Assembly: GCA_012798755.1 (NCBI GenBank)
Contig: JAAZMP010000026.1
Coordinates: 1 to 64,000, forward strand
Direction: 5' to 3'
DNA: 64,000 bases
Origin: Bacillota bacterium
Lineage (GTDB): Bacteria > Bacillota > Dethiobacteria > DTU022 > UBA8154
Part shown: positions 44,619-54,028 of the stretch, in pieces
Numbering within the stretch: position 1 is the first letter of the stretch
Layout of the letters: each line of letters starts with the position of its first letter
Position numbers and translations under genes: made by a program
The notes under the pieces: generated by a model
Database searches by the model: none
Seen by the model: the letters and a program-made list of their open reading frames with translations, nothing else
Told to the model about the DNA's origin: nothing

Positions 44619-45824
44619 TCATAGGCCGTACTTTTCAGCTTCGCGAAGGGCCAGTTCAATTCTTTCCAACACCGGGGGATGGGTATACAGAACTAACTTT
44701 ACAAATGGATGGGGATCCACTTCCGCAAGATTTGCTCTGGCCAAATTTTGTTCCAGGGTTACAAAGGTAGAAGCGTCCCCACCAGTTAGATATAATGCCT
44801 CCCGGTCAGCCTGGCGTTCAAAAGAACGCGAAAGTGCATTCTGAAAGGGAAGGCTTACAAAAGAAAAAAAGGTGAAAAAAAGCAGGGCCAGCGCAAGAAC
44901 TTGAGGGCCCGTCCCCACCCCCATTCCGTCAAGTAGCTTTTGAAGTATAAAAAGCCCCAAAAATATCCCTGCTGCACTAAGAAACATCCCCTTGGGAATG
45001 TGGGAGTGTTTCCAATGGCCCATTTCATGCGCAATAACGGCAAGTGTTTCTTCAGGGGTAAACCTATTTAGCAAATTATCGTAAACAACGATACGTTTGG
45101 TTCGGCCCAGGCCTGCAAAGTAGGCATTTACCTTATTTGTCCTGCGGCTGGCATCCGCTACAAGCACTTCTTCCACCTTGATCCCGGCTTCGTCCGCCAT
45201 TTGTAAAATCCCTAAGCGCAGTTCTTCATTTTCCAAAGTCCTAAAATTATAAAAAAGCGGATCAACAATCAAGGGGTAAAGGTAGGCACTTAAAACCATA
45301 AAAAAAAGAACGAATACCCCCGCGATCGGCCACCATTTTCCCGGAAACCGGATCATAAGCAGGTACAGCCCCAGAAGCGCAAAAACGGTGAGGACAAAGG
45401 AAATAGAAAAACTTTTCGCATAGTCAGCCATCCAGGCACCAAAAGCCTGCTGCGAAAGACCAAAGCGGTGTTCCAGAACAAAACCCCGGAAATAATCCAG
45501 GGGAAAAGTCAAAAGAGAAAGAGCAAAAACGATAAGAGCAATATAGCCGGCAGCCGGAAGCAAAGAAAGTGGCAAGCGGGTCGAGGGGGACGTCCCGATA
45601 ACTGCTGCCAGCACAATTAAAAACCCCCACATGAGCAGCTGTTTGGCAACAAGGGCAAATGTAGCTATACGTTGGTATGCTGCTGCCTGGTTCAAAAAAT
45701 CACGATCAAAATATTGCAGCGCTTCATAGCTGCCGGGAGATTTTAAAAAAGTACCCACCAGCACACCCGCCAGAAGAATAAAAGCCGCGGCGCCAAGAAC
45801 CAGCCAAAATTTTGACGTCCACAA
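44619..45824 (-). CDS. M48 zinc metalloprotease, Ste24/CaaX-protease-like
   Basis: 401 residues. Six or seven membrane helices surround the zinc motif HEMGH (266-270) and ERQAD further on, as in Ste24. In bacteria such proteases cut membrane proteins or peptides in quality control. TTG 45824 starts it, with AAGGAGG nine bases before. The gene runs on its own strand unit downstream of the UPF0182 gene. Confidence 0.9.
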   Translation of the reverse strand: MWTSKFWLVLGAAAFILLAGVLVGTFLKSPGSYEALQYFDRDFLNQAAAYQRIATFALVAKQLLMWGFLIVLAAVIGTSPSTRLPLSLLPAAGYIALIVFALSLLTFPLDYFRGFVLEHRFGLSQQAFGAWMADYAKSFSISFVLTVFALLGLYLLMIRFPGKWWPIAGVFVLFFMVLSAYLYPLIVDPLFYNFRTLENEELRLGILQMADEAGIKVEEVLVADASRRTNKVNAYFAGLGRTKRIVVYDNLLNRFTPEETLAVIAHEMGHWKHSHIPKGMFLSAAGIFLGLFILQKLLDGMGVGTGPQVLALALLFFTFFSFVSLPFQNALSRSFERQADREALYLTGGDASTFVTLEQNLARANLAEVDPHPFVKLVLYTHPPVLERIELALREAEKYGL

Positions 45825-45956
45825 AACCTGCTTCCTCCTTAGTTGTTACAACCACAGGCTACTATTTTTGCTGTTAGATCTCATGACTTTATGTTTTCCG
45901 GATTTGTAAAGTATAATTCGCCTTTACCCGGGAACTCTTGCATTCCTTGAAAAAAT

Positions 45957-48716
45957 TTAGGGAACTTGTTTTTCTAGAGAGATACTGCTTGCCTCTACCA
46001 ATTCTTTTAAGATCGCCTCCAACTCCTGCTGCAAATGGCCGTAGCCAGTCCAATCGCCTTCTTTCAACGCTTCCTGCGCTTTTTGGAAAAGATCCTGCGC
46101 CTGACGGGCCAGCTCCGAAACATCCGGCGATACCTCCGGTCTTACTGAAGGTTCTGCAGCATCCTCAGGCTCCGTTTCGTCTTCTTCCTCTTCTACCAAA
46201 GGAGGTGTTTCTGCAATTCCGAAAGCAGATAAAAGGGCCTGTTCCAGGGTCGGTTCCATGACTACCACATCCTGGAAGGCAACAATAACACGTATCAACT
46301 CAGGAAGCTCACTTTGCTCAGCCTCAAGAAAGACAGGCTCAATGTATAAAACCGAATCACTAACAGGTATCACCAGCAAGTTGCCACGGATTACCCGGGA
46401 TCCTTTTTGATCCCAGAGGCTCAGTTGCTGGGAAATAAGCGTGTTTTGATCTATAACCGTTTCGATTTGCATGGGGCCGTAGATGACTCTGTCCTTAGGA
46501 AAAAGATAGACCAAAAGTTCACCGTAATTATCACCATCAGAACGCCCCACCATCCAGGCAATCATATTGTCCCTCCCGGCCGGCGTAAAAGGAAGCATTA
46601 GAATGAATTCGGGTTCCTCGTGGCCCGGAAGCTGTAAAATGGTGTAGTAGGGTTCTACCGGCTGGTAGGAACCGGCATATTTTTCATTGGGTATCTGCCA
46701 GAGATCCTCCTTATTATAAAAAACCACGGGTTCGGTCACGTGATAACTGGCATAAACCCGGGATTGCAGAGATAAAAGATTTTCCGGATAACGCATGTGG
46801 GAACGAAGTTCTGCAGGCATCTCCTCCATGGCCTGGAAAAGCCCGGGGAAGATTTGGGCACAAGTCAAAATAACAGGATCGGAAGAATCAGCGATATAAA
46901 AATCGACTGATCCGTTGTAGGCATCCACAACAACTTTTACGGCGTTACGCATATAATTAATGCCATTGAAAGGTTCCGCATAGGGATATGTTCTACTGAT
47001 AGTATAGGCATCTAAAACCCAGAACAATTTTCCCTCAGAAAGCACCAGATAAGGATCGGCATCGTATTCCAAAAAAGGAGCTATTTTAAAAACCCGTTCT
47101 TTAATAGCACGGTTAAACATGATCCTGCTTTTATCCGTTAGTTCCCCCGAAAGCAGAATATGATAGTCGGAAAATTTAAGAGCATAAACGATCTTCTTGA
47201 TCATACTGTCCAGCAGTACCCCACCGTCCCCTTCATAATGAGCATAGACATTGCTGTCTCCCATCGGATAGTTAAATTCCGGAGTTTTGGTATTAACGAT
47301 GACAAAATCGTTGTTGATCTCGCCATAATAAATTTCCGGCCTGTCCACCTCCAGCCCGACCGTGGAGGAAGGAGGTATATCCCTTAAAGCAAACTCAGGC
47401 AGGCCTTGTTTTGTTACAACTGAAACAGGGCTCATTGTCAACCCGTAGCCATGCGTATATTGTAAACGTTGGTTAATCCAGGTCTGAGCCTGGGCAGGAA
47501 GGCGTTTCTGGTTGAGTTCCCGGGCCGAAAGCATTACCTGCCTGTATTCTCCGTCCAGATAATAACGATCGGTATCCACATCTACAAATTCATAATAGTC
47601 ACGTATGCCCTGTAGCTGATTATAGGTTTGACGCAGCGGCCGGTAATCCCAAAGACGCAAATTTTCAATGATCCCCGTAGCATCTTTAAGATCTGCATAC
47701 TCCATTCTGGGAACAACCGGGTGATCTTTTGTGCGAACGCTATCCAAATTATAGGCCTTCAGGGTAAAGTTAATATTGTGTTCCAAAAAAGGGCGTTCAA
47801 AGGCAAATTCATTAGGATTTACTCTGAACTGCTGGACCAGGGCAGGAAAAATATTTCCCAGAACAATTGAAGCCACGACAAGCGCAGCAATACTAAAAAA
47901 AATCAGCCTATTTCTCCGACGATAGATATTAAAAATAAGTAAACCTGCAATTATCAGGGTAAAAACCAGAAGAACCCATAATCCCGGCAGTTTGGCATTT
48001 AGATCGGCATAACCCGGACCAAAAATCCTCCCCTGTGGAGAAAGCATTAATTCATACATCTTTAAACGATAGTCCCCGGCTTTTAAAAGAAAAATAAAAG
48101 AAAGCAAAAGGGAAAGGTGTCCTTGTCCGCGATGGGGAAGAAATATAATTCTCCTGCCTACCTGAACAGGGGGGTTAGTCATAAAATATATTATTCCGGT
48201 AACGATAAGCGTAACAATAATCACACCCTGCAGATAAGCATAAAGAGAACGCAAAAACGGAAGCTGGAACACGTAAAAAGAAACATCCTGGTGAAAGATC
48301 GGATCGGTTATCCCAAATTTCACCCCTTGCATAAATTGCCGCGCTTCCAGCCAGAGACTTCCGGTATACAAAGAAAAAAGAAACGTAAAAAATAAGCTGG
48401 CAAAAAGAAAGAAAAAGGTAATTTTACGGGGGGTTAGGAACTTACCCAAAAAAGTGCCGGCGATTCTTTCTCTTAGTTCAAAATTGGAGATATTTGTAAT
48501 GGTACTGCGAGTAAACAAGAGATTAATAAATAAAAAAAGGAAAAAGACCAGCCAAGCAACCAGCCTCACCGACCATTGCGATAAAAAAATATTCCAAAAC
48601 ACAGAAGTATAGCCAAGATTCTCAAACCACAATATATCAGCATAGAGACCTGCCGCCCAGAAAACCAACCCAACAGCAGCAAGGGCTACAATAACGATAA
48701 CCGTTCTTAAACTCAT
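45957..48716 (-). CDS. UPF0182 family membrane protein
   Basis: 919 residues. About seven membrane helices fill the first 300 residues (WFENLGYTSVFWNIFLSQW). A large extracytoplasmic part follows (MEYADLKDATGIIENLRLWD, PYAEPFNGINYMRNAVKVVV). An acidic stretch of Glu and Asp near residue 850 ends in a Gln/Ala coiled region. The family is conserved in Firmicutes and Actinobacteria with no assigned function. Its start codon sits just after a hairpin that overlaps the ribosome binding site. Confidence 0.9.
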   Translation of the reverse strand: MSLRTVIVIVALAAVGLVFWAAGLYADILWFENLGYTSVFWNIFLSQWSVRLVAWLVFFLFLFINLLFTRSTITNISNFELRERIAGTFLGKFLTPRKITFFFLFASLFFTFLFSLYTGSLWLEARQFMQGVKFGITDPIFHQDVSFYVFQLPFLRSLYAYLQGVIIVTLIVTGIIYFMTNPPVQVGRRIIFLPHRGQGHLSLLLSFIFLLKAGDYRLKMYELMLSPQGRIFGPGYADLNAKLPGLWVLLVFTLIIAGLLIFNIYRRRNRLIFFSIAALVVASIVLGNIFPALVQQFRVNPNEFAFERPFLEHNINFTLKAYNLDSVRTKDHPVVPRMEYADLKDATGIIENLRLWDYRPLRQTYNQLQGIRDYYEFVDVDTDRYYLDGEYRQVMLSARELNQKRLPAQAQTWINQRLQYTHGYGLTMSPVSVVTKQGLPEFALRDIPPSSTVGLEVDRPEIYYGEINNDFVIVNTKTPEFNYPMGDSNVYAHYEGDGGVLLDSMIKKIVYALKFSDYHILLSGELTDKSRIMFNRAIKERVFKIAPFLEYDADPYLVLSEGKLFWVLDAYTISRTYPYAEPFNGINYMRNAVKVVVDAYNGSVDFYIADSSDPVILTCAQIFPGLFQAMEEMPAELRSHMRYPENLLSLQSRVYASYHVTEPVVFYNKEDLWQIPNEKYAGSYQPVEPYYTILQLPGHEEPEFILMLPFTPAGRDNMIAWMVGRSDGDNYGELLVYLFPKDRVIYGPMQIETVIDQNTLISQQLSLWDQKGSRVIRGNLLVIPVSDSVLYIEPVFLEAEQSELPELIRVIVAFQDVVVMEPTLEQALLSAFGIAETPPLVEEEEDETEPEDAAEPSVRPEVSPDVSELARQAQDLFQKAQEALKEGDWTGYGHLQQELEAILKELVEASSISLEKQVP

Positions 48717-48722
48717 ATCAAG

Positions 48723-48748
48723 CCTTGATCAAACTTTTCCGATCAAGG
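48723..48748 (-). other. Hairpin covering the ribosome binding site of the UPF0182 gene
   Basis: CCTTGATC (48723-48730) and GATCAAGG (48741-48748) are perfect 8-bp arms around ten bases. In the mRNA the second arm reads GATCAAGG, whose AAGG is the only Shine-Dalgarno match for the ATG six bases on. It could be a translation switch or chance. Confidence 0.45.
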
Positions 48749-48849
48749 TTAACCCCCCTTCCAAGGAGAAAACCATTAAATTAGGTTCTTTTATATTCAA
48801 GTCCACCGAAAATAAAAACAGGACCATTTAAATATTTTAGAACACACGA

Positions 48850-49485
48850 TTAGTAAACAGTAATAAGTTCCTTTATTTGTTCCAGCGTTTTTTCGCCTAT
48901 TCCATTTACCTTTGTTAAATCTTCAACGCTTTGGAAAAAACCATTGCTTTCCCGATAATTAATGATGTTTTGCGCTTTCACGCTGCCAATGCCGGGAAGC
49001 GTCTCCAGCTGGGCTTTGTTTGCCCTATTTATATTGATTTTCTGGGCACCGGCAGCAGAAAAACCTTCCTGCTGCGAAAACGGATCTGCAGATGGTTGCA
49101 GGCATTCATCCCCTTTTCGCGGCACATAGACCGGTTGTCCATCATATAAAGGTTGAGCCAAGTTAATTCTTTCCAGATCGGCATCATCTGAGGCTCCGCC
49201 CGCCTCATCTACAACATGGAAAACCCGGGAGCCCTCCTGCAAAGTATATACGCCCGGATTTTTAACTGCACCGGTTACATGTACAATCACAACTTTGGTT
49301 TCTACCTCCGGGTTTTCTTCCGCTCCCTCTGCTTCAGCAGTGTTTCCCAGATCAACCGTTTCCGTTGTTTTAGCAATACCCGGCTCGTTCTGCTCCGGCA
49401 GGGCAAAACGTAGCACTAACCCCAAAACAAGAAGGCTTATCAACAAAAAAAGCAGCTTTTGTTCCTTGGGAGTCAGTTTGAACAA
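48850..49485 (-). CDS. comEA: Competence DNA receptor ComEA
   Basis: 211 residues. One N-terminal membrane helix (KLLFLLISLLVLGLVLRF) is followed by an SLBB-like domain (VIVHVTGAVKNPGVYTL) and two helix-hairpin-helix motifs (INRANKAQLETLPGIGSVKA; KVNGIGEKTLEQI). It binds incoming DNA and passes it to ComEC. TTG start with AAGGAT before it. Separate from comEC, which is at 11060. Confidence 0.95.
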   Translation of the reverse strand: MFKLTPKEQKLLFLLISLLVLGLVLRFALPEQNEPGIAKTTETVDLGNTAEAEGAEENPEVETKVVIVHVTGAVKNPGVYTLQEGSRVFHVVDEAGGASDDADLERINLAQPLYDGQPVYVPRKGDECLQPSADPFSQQEGFSAAGAQKININRANKAQLETLPGIGSVKAQNIINYRESNGFFQSVEDLTKVNGIGEKTLEQIKELITVY

Positions 49486-49565
49486 TTTTTATCATCCTTT
49501 TAGAATAGATAACTGTTACAGCTATTATTGGAATTCGTCATATCATCCCAATTTCCTTCCTTTGC

Positions 49566-52064
49566 TTAACGCACCACAATATTTATAAGCCTGCCGGGAA
49601 CGGTTATCACCTTAAGTACTTCCTTATCTTCCAGGTGGGGCCGCACTTTTTCGTTCAAACGGGCCTCCTCAAGGAGCTCATCTTTCGACAGATCAACAGG
49701 GACAAAAACCCGGCCTCTGACCCTGCCATTTATTTGGATTGCAATTTCCGTTTCCTCTACTTCCAACAATTTTTCATCGAAAGAAGGCCAACTTTGCCTG
49801 TGAATGCTGTCGCCAAAGCCGCATCTGTGCCAGATCTCTTCGCAGATATGGGGGGCAAAAGGAGCTAAAAGTCTAACAATCACCTCCAAAACTTCACAAA
49901 TCAGATGCCTGTTATCCTTCCTATCTTTTTCAGAAACCTCGTTGAGATAGACCTGGGTAGCATTGACCAACTCCATTATGGCACTGATAGCCGTGTTGAA
50001 ATTGAAACGTTCCTCTATATCAATAGTAACTTTTTTAATTGCCGCATGACAGTCTCTTAGTAGATCTTTTTCCTTGCCGGAAAATTGTTGATCCCGTATT
50101 CTTTCGCTTCCCTGTTCCTTGTTTTTGAAAAGCTCCCGGTTCTGCTGGAAAAGACGCCAGACGCGACGCAAAAAACGATAGCTTCCCTCCACACCCTGCT
50201 CGTTCCAATCCAGATCTTTTTCAGGAGGAGCAGCAAAAAGAATAAAAAGCCGCCCCGTATCAGCGCCGTAGTGTTCGATAATCTCATCCGGTGTAACCAC
50301 GTTACCTTTCGACTTGGACATTTTGGCGCCATCTTTATATACCATACCCTGGGCCAAAAGCCTTTGGAAAGGCTCAAGAGCACTGACCATGTTAAGATCG
50401 TAAAGGAATTTAGTAAAAAAACGGGAATAAAGCAGATGCAGCACGGCATGTTCGATGCCACCGATATACTGATCGACCGGAAGCCAATAATCAACTTCTT
50501 CTTTGTAAAAAGGTGCTTTTTCCTGGCAGGGATCAGCGTAGCGCATATAGTACCAAGACGAACAGAAGAAGGTGTCTAAAGTATCCGTTTCCCTGCGTGC
50601 TTCCTTTCCACAGCGAGGACATTTTGTATATGCAAAGTCATCAGACGTGATCAAAGGCGATTGACCATATGCAGTCAAGTTTAGGCCCGTGGGCAGCAAA
50701 ACAGGAAGTTCCTCCTCCGGGACGGCAACTGCTCCGCAATCAGTACAATAAACAATGGGGATAGGGGTTCCCCAGTAACGCTGACGTGAGATCAGCCAAT
50801 CACGAAGACGGTACCTGACAGAATGGCTTCCTTTACCACGTTCAAAAAGCCAGTCGGTGATCTTTTTCTGGGCATCCTCACTGGACAAACCATTGAAATC
50901 TTCGGAATTGACCAAAATACCAGGGTCTTCGTAGGCCTCCTGCAAAGGTTCGCCGGTTAAATCTTTTTCCGGGGAATTAATAACCACTCGTATAGGCAAA
51001 TTATACTCCGTAGCAAAAAGAAAATCCCTTTGATCGTGCGCCGGCACTCCCATCACGGCCCCGGTGCCATAGCTCATGAGAACATAATTACCTACCAATA
51101 TGGGAACTTCTTCACCGTTAGCAGGGTTTATGGCATGGCCACCGGTGAAAAATCCGACTTTTTCCGTTTCGGCAGAGGTCCTGTCGATCTCGCTCTCTTG
51201 ACGCACCTGTTGTATAAAATTTCTGATCTTTTTTTCTTGCGGTTTTCCGGCAATTAATTTTTCAACAAGCGGGTGCTCGGGTGCCAAAACCATATAGGTT
51301 ACCCCAAAAAGGGTATCCGGCCTGGTCGTAAAAACCGTTAGTTCATCCCCGGTTTCCTTCACGGTAAAAACTATATCGGAACCCCGGCTGCGCCCAATCC
51401 AGTTTTCCTGCATAATTTTTACTCTTTCCGGCCACCCTTCCAAAAACTCCAGGTCTTCCAGCAAGCGATCAGCATAGGCAGTAATTTTTAAAAACCATTG
51501 CTCCAGTTCCTTAAAAGACACTTCGCTGCCACAACGCCAACAACCTCCGTCAACAACCTGTTCGTTAGCCAAAACGGTTTGGCAAGACGGGCACCAATTT
51601 ACCGGGGCTTTCTTTTTATAAGCCAGGCCGTGGCGATAAAACAGCAAAAAGAGCCACTGGTTCCAACGATAGTAGTCCGGGTGAGATGTAGTCACTTCAC
51701 GCTTCCAATCGTAACTCAACCCCAGCGCATCTTGCTGTTGTTTCATAATCGCAACATTGGTATCTGTCCACTCCGCCGGGTCGACACCGTGCTCTATAGC
51801 AGCATTTTCAGCCGGCATGCCAAAGGCATCCCAACCCATGGGATGCAAGACGTTGAATCCTTTCATTCTTAAAAAACGGGCCAGGACATCCCCGATCGAA
51901 TACACCCGCATATGTCCCATGTGCAATTTTCCGGAAGGGTAAGGAAACATTTCCAGAACATAATATTTTTTCTTTTCAGGATCCCTTTCCGCTCGATGAA
52001 GATCTTTTTCTTTCCAAAAATTTTGCCATTTTGATTCTATCTCTTTGGCATTATACTCTTCCAC
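49566..52064 (-). CDS. leuS: Leucyl-tRNA synthetase
   Basis: 832 residues, a standard bacterial length. The HIGH-type motif reads YPSGKLHMGHMR and the KMSKS loop GAKMSKSKGN. A zinc-like CPSCQTVLANEQVVDGGCWR insert and the editing domain are present. It charges tRNA-Leu. GTG 52064 has GGGGG upstream. No T-box leader was seen in front. Confidence 0.97.
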   Translation of the reverse strand: MEEYNAKEIESKWQNFWKEKDLHRAERDPEKKKYYVLEMFPYPSGKLHMGHMRVYSIGDVLARFLRMKGFNVLHPMGWDAFGMPAENAAIEHGVDPAEWTDTNVAIMKQQQDALGLSYDWKREVTTSHPDYYRWNQWLFLLFYRHGLAYKKKAPVNWCPSCQTVLANEQVVDGGCWRCGSEVSFKELEQWFLKITAYADRLLEDLEFLEGWPERVKIMQENWIGRSRGSDIVFTVKETGDELTVFTTRPDTLFGVTYMVLAPEHPLVEKLIAGKPQEKKIRNFIQQVRQESEIDRTSAETEKVGFFTGGHAINPANGEEVPILVGNYVLMSYGTGAVMGVPAHDQRDFLFATEYNLPIRVVINSPEKDLTGEPLQEAYEDPGILVNSEDFNGLSSEDAQKKITDWLFERGKGSHSVRYRLRDWLISRQRYWGTPIPIVYCTDCGAVAVPEEELPVLLPTGLNLTAYGQSPLITSDDFAYTKCPRCGKEARRETDTLDTFFCSSWYYMRYADPCQEKAPFYKEEVDYWLPVDQYIGGIEHAVLHLLYSRFFTKFLYDLNMVSALEPFQRLLAQGMVYKDGAKMSKSKGNVVTPDEIIEHYGADTGRLFILFAAPPEKDLDWNEQGVEGSYRFLRRVWRLFQQNRELFKNKEQGSERIRDQQFSGKEKDLLRDCHAAIKKVTIDIEERFNFNTAISAIMELVNATQVYLNEVSEKDRKDNRHLICEVLEVIVRLLAPFAPHICEEIWHRCGFGDSIHRQSWPSFDEKLLEVEETEIAIQINGRVRGRVFVPVDLSKDELLEEARLNEKVRPHLEDKEVLKVITVPGRLINIVVR

Positions 52065-52442
52065 AATGAATACCCCCTGCCTAAAAAATTTGCGATTTTC
52101 CCTTTTCTACTTTGTCAATAAACTTTCCTTATCTATTAGTTTATCCCATTATTGTTATTTAGCAATAGAAAAATTGAAAACCCCGCCATATATGCTACAA
52201 TGTAAAATGAAGGAATTTGGTTAGTGGTTAGTGGTTAGCGGTTAGTGGTTAGTGAACAAAAAGGAAATATTGATTCCGTTGCATTAACGCCATTTTTATT
52301 TTTCGGTGATTATAAAGCAGGCTAAAAATCTTGGAATCCTTTTGCGGCACGCAAGATGGCAAACCATAAATAACAAGAAAGGAGGGCCCTGTTTAGTTAG
52401 CAGAAAAAATATTGACACAAAAAAATAGTAGGAGGAGATGTA
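52065..52442. other. 378-bp divergent intergenic region
   Basis: It separates leuS (minus) from the permease (plus). It contains the 7-bp tandem repeat at 52219-52253 and a plus-strand TTGACA at about 52413 too close to the permease start to serve as a standard -35. No T-box, purine riboswitch or small gene was seen. Confidence 0.5.
52219..52253. repeat. Five tandem GGTTAGT heptamers
   Basis: Five copies run head to tail without gaps; the third reads GGTTAGC. Slippage tract in the leuS/permease intergenic region. Confidence 0.9.
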
Positions 52443-53768
52443 GTGACTTCACAGACAAATTCCCTTAACAACTTTCTGGAAAGGGTATACAGGCTACGGG
52501 ACCATAATACTACCGTCAGGACTGAAATTATTGCCGGCTTTACCACCTTCATGACCATGGCTTATATCATCGTGGTAAACCCCTCGATACTTTCCGATGC
52601 AGGCATGGATTTTGGTGCTGTACTGACCGCCACCTGTCTTGCTGCGGGACTGACCACGATCCTTATGGCCTTTTATGCCAAATATCCTTTTGCTTTGGCA
52701 CCGGGAATGGGACTCAACGCCTTTTTTGCCTATACGGTGGTTATCGGTATGGGCTATAGCTGGCAACTGGCACTGACGGCTGTCTTTGTAGAGGGTCTGA
52801 TTTTCATTGTCATGTCTTTTTTTAGAGTGCGCGAGGCCATTATTGATTCCATCCCCATGAACCTAAAATATGCAGTAAGCGTGGGTATTGGGCTGTTTAT
52901 CGCCTTTATCGGCTTTGTAAACGCAGGTATTGTTGAAGGCGGAGGAGCCATCCTGCAATTAGGCGATATGTCAAATCCCTCCGCCATTCTGGCTGTAATC
53001 GGTTTGATTATCACGGGTATTTTGCTTTATAAAAAAGTTAGAGGTGCTCTTTTCATCGGTATTTTACTTTCTACAGCAATCGGAATCTTTATGGGGGTTG
53101 CTGAACTTCCCTCCAGCATTGTTCAAGCACCCCTATCCATGAAGCCCACTTTTTTGGCTGCGCTTAAAGTTGATTGGGCAACTATTTTCAGCCTTGATTT
53201 TCTAATTATCATTTTTACTTTTCTCTTTGTTGATGTTTTTGACACAGTAGGAACAGTTATAGGGGTGGCCTCCAAAGCAGATATGTTGGATACCAAAGGC
53301 AGGCTTCCTAAAGCCAGCCAGGTACTCCTAACGGATGCCGTTGGTACAACCGTTGGGGCACTTTTCGGTACCAGCACGGTAACAACTTACGTTGAAAGTG
53401 CCTCCGGTGTCGCCGAAGGCGGCAGGACCGGCCTTACTGCCCTGACAACAGGAATCCTCTTTTTGCTGGCGCTTTTCTTATCCCCCATATTTCAAATCAT
53501 TCCGGGTGCGGCAACAGCCCCGGCCTTGATCCTGGTGGGGCTGTTTATGATGGAACCAATCTTTAAAGTTGATCTTAAAGACTACACTGAAGCTATACCG
53601 GCTTTTTTAACAATTATAATGATGACCATAGCCTATAGTATTGCCGAAGGTATCGTTTTTGGGATGCTTTCCTATACTTTGCTCAAATTGTTCACCGGTA
53701 AAGCCAAAGAAGTTTCCATAGTAATGTATGTACTTTCTTTAATTTTCATTTTGAGGTTTTTCCTCTAG
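52443..53768 (+). CDS. Purine permease, AzgA/NCS2 family
   Basis: 441 residues and about 12 to 14 membrane helices. It starts TEIIAGFTTFMTMAYIIVVN and has ALAPGMGLNAFFAYTVV and DVFDTVGTVIGVA, typical of adenine/guanine/hypoxanthine permeases. It imports nucleobases with H+ or Na+. GTG start with AGGAGG upstream. Adenine deaminase follows 260 bp downstream, so the two would import and deaminate adenine. Confidence 0.92.
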   Translation: MTSQTNSLNNFLERVYRLRDHNTTVRTEIIAGFTTFMTMAYIIVVNPSILSDAGMDFGAVLTATCLAAGLTTILMAFYAKYPFALAPGMGLNAFFAYTVVIGMGYSWQLALTAVFVEGLIFIVMSFFRVREAIIDSIPMNLKYAVSVGIGLFIAFIGFVNAGIVEGGGAILQLGDMSNPSAILAVIGLIITGILLYKKVRGALFIGILLSTAIGIFMGVAELPSSIVQAPLSMKPTFLAALKVDWATIFSLDFLIIIFTFLFVDVFDTVGTVIGVASKADMLDTKGRLPKASQVLLTDAVGTTVGALFGTSTVTTYVESASGVAEGGRTGLTALTTGILFLLALFLSPIFQIIPGAATAPALILVGLFMMEPIFKVDLKDYTEAIPAFLTIIMMTIAYSIAEGIVFGMLSYTLLKLFTGKAKEVSIVMYVLSLIFILRFFL

Positions 53769-53776
53769 AAACCGCA

Positions 53777-53816
53777 AAAGGGCTGCCATCAGCAAACAGA
53801 TGGTAGCCCCTTTATT
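53777..53816 (+). terminator. Rho-independent terminator after the purine permease
   Basis: GGGCTGCCATC pairs with GATGGTAGCCC and TTTATTTTT follows. It lies eight bases past the stop and ahead of the adenine deaminase gene, so the two genes may be partly uncoupled. Confidence 0.85.
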
Positions 53817-54028
53817 TTTAAGAAATGGATACAAATCCGGCTAGTGTAAGAACGACACGATACTAAAGCCGACACCTGGGCATACGTTGCTGTCATTTTG
53901 GGTCCATTCGAAATGCTTCGAACATTTAACAGCAAAGCTAAAATAGACCTTCATTAAAATGATAATATGACAATCTTGCCTTTGACAGAAATCTTTTTCA
54001 AAAATACAAAAATATAAAGGAGGCCGCA

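Noticed and set aside
52065-52442. T-box for leuS or purine riboswitch for the permease
   Set aside because: No T-box motif on the minus strand and no purine-aptamer core on the plus strand were seen.
53907-53922. PurR-type operator formed by two TTCGAA palindromes before adenine deaminase
   Set aside because: Only a partial resemblance to PurR boxes, so kept as a note in the gene entry.
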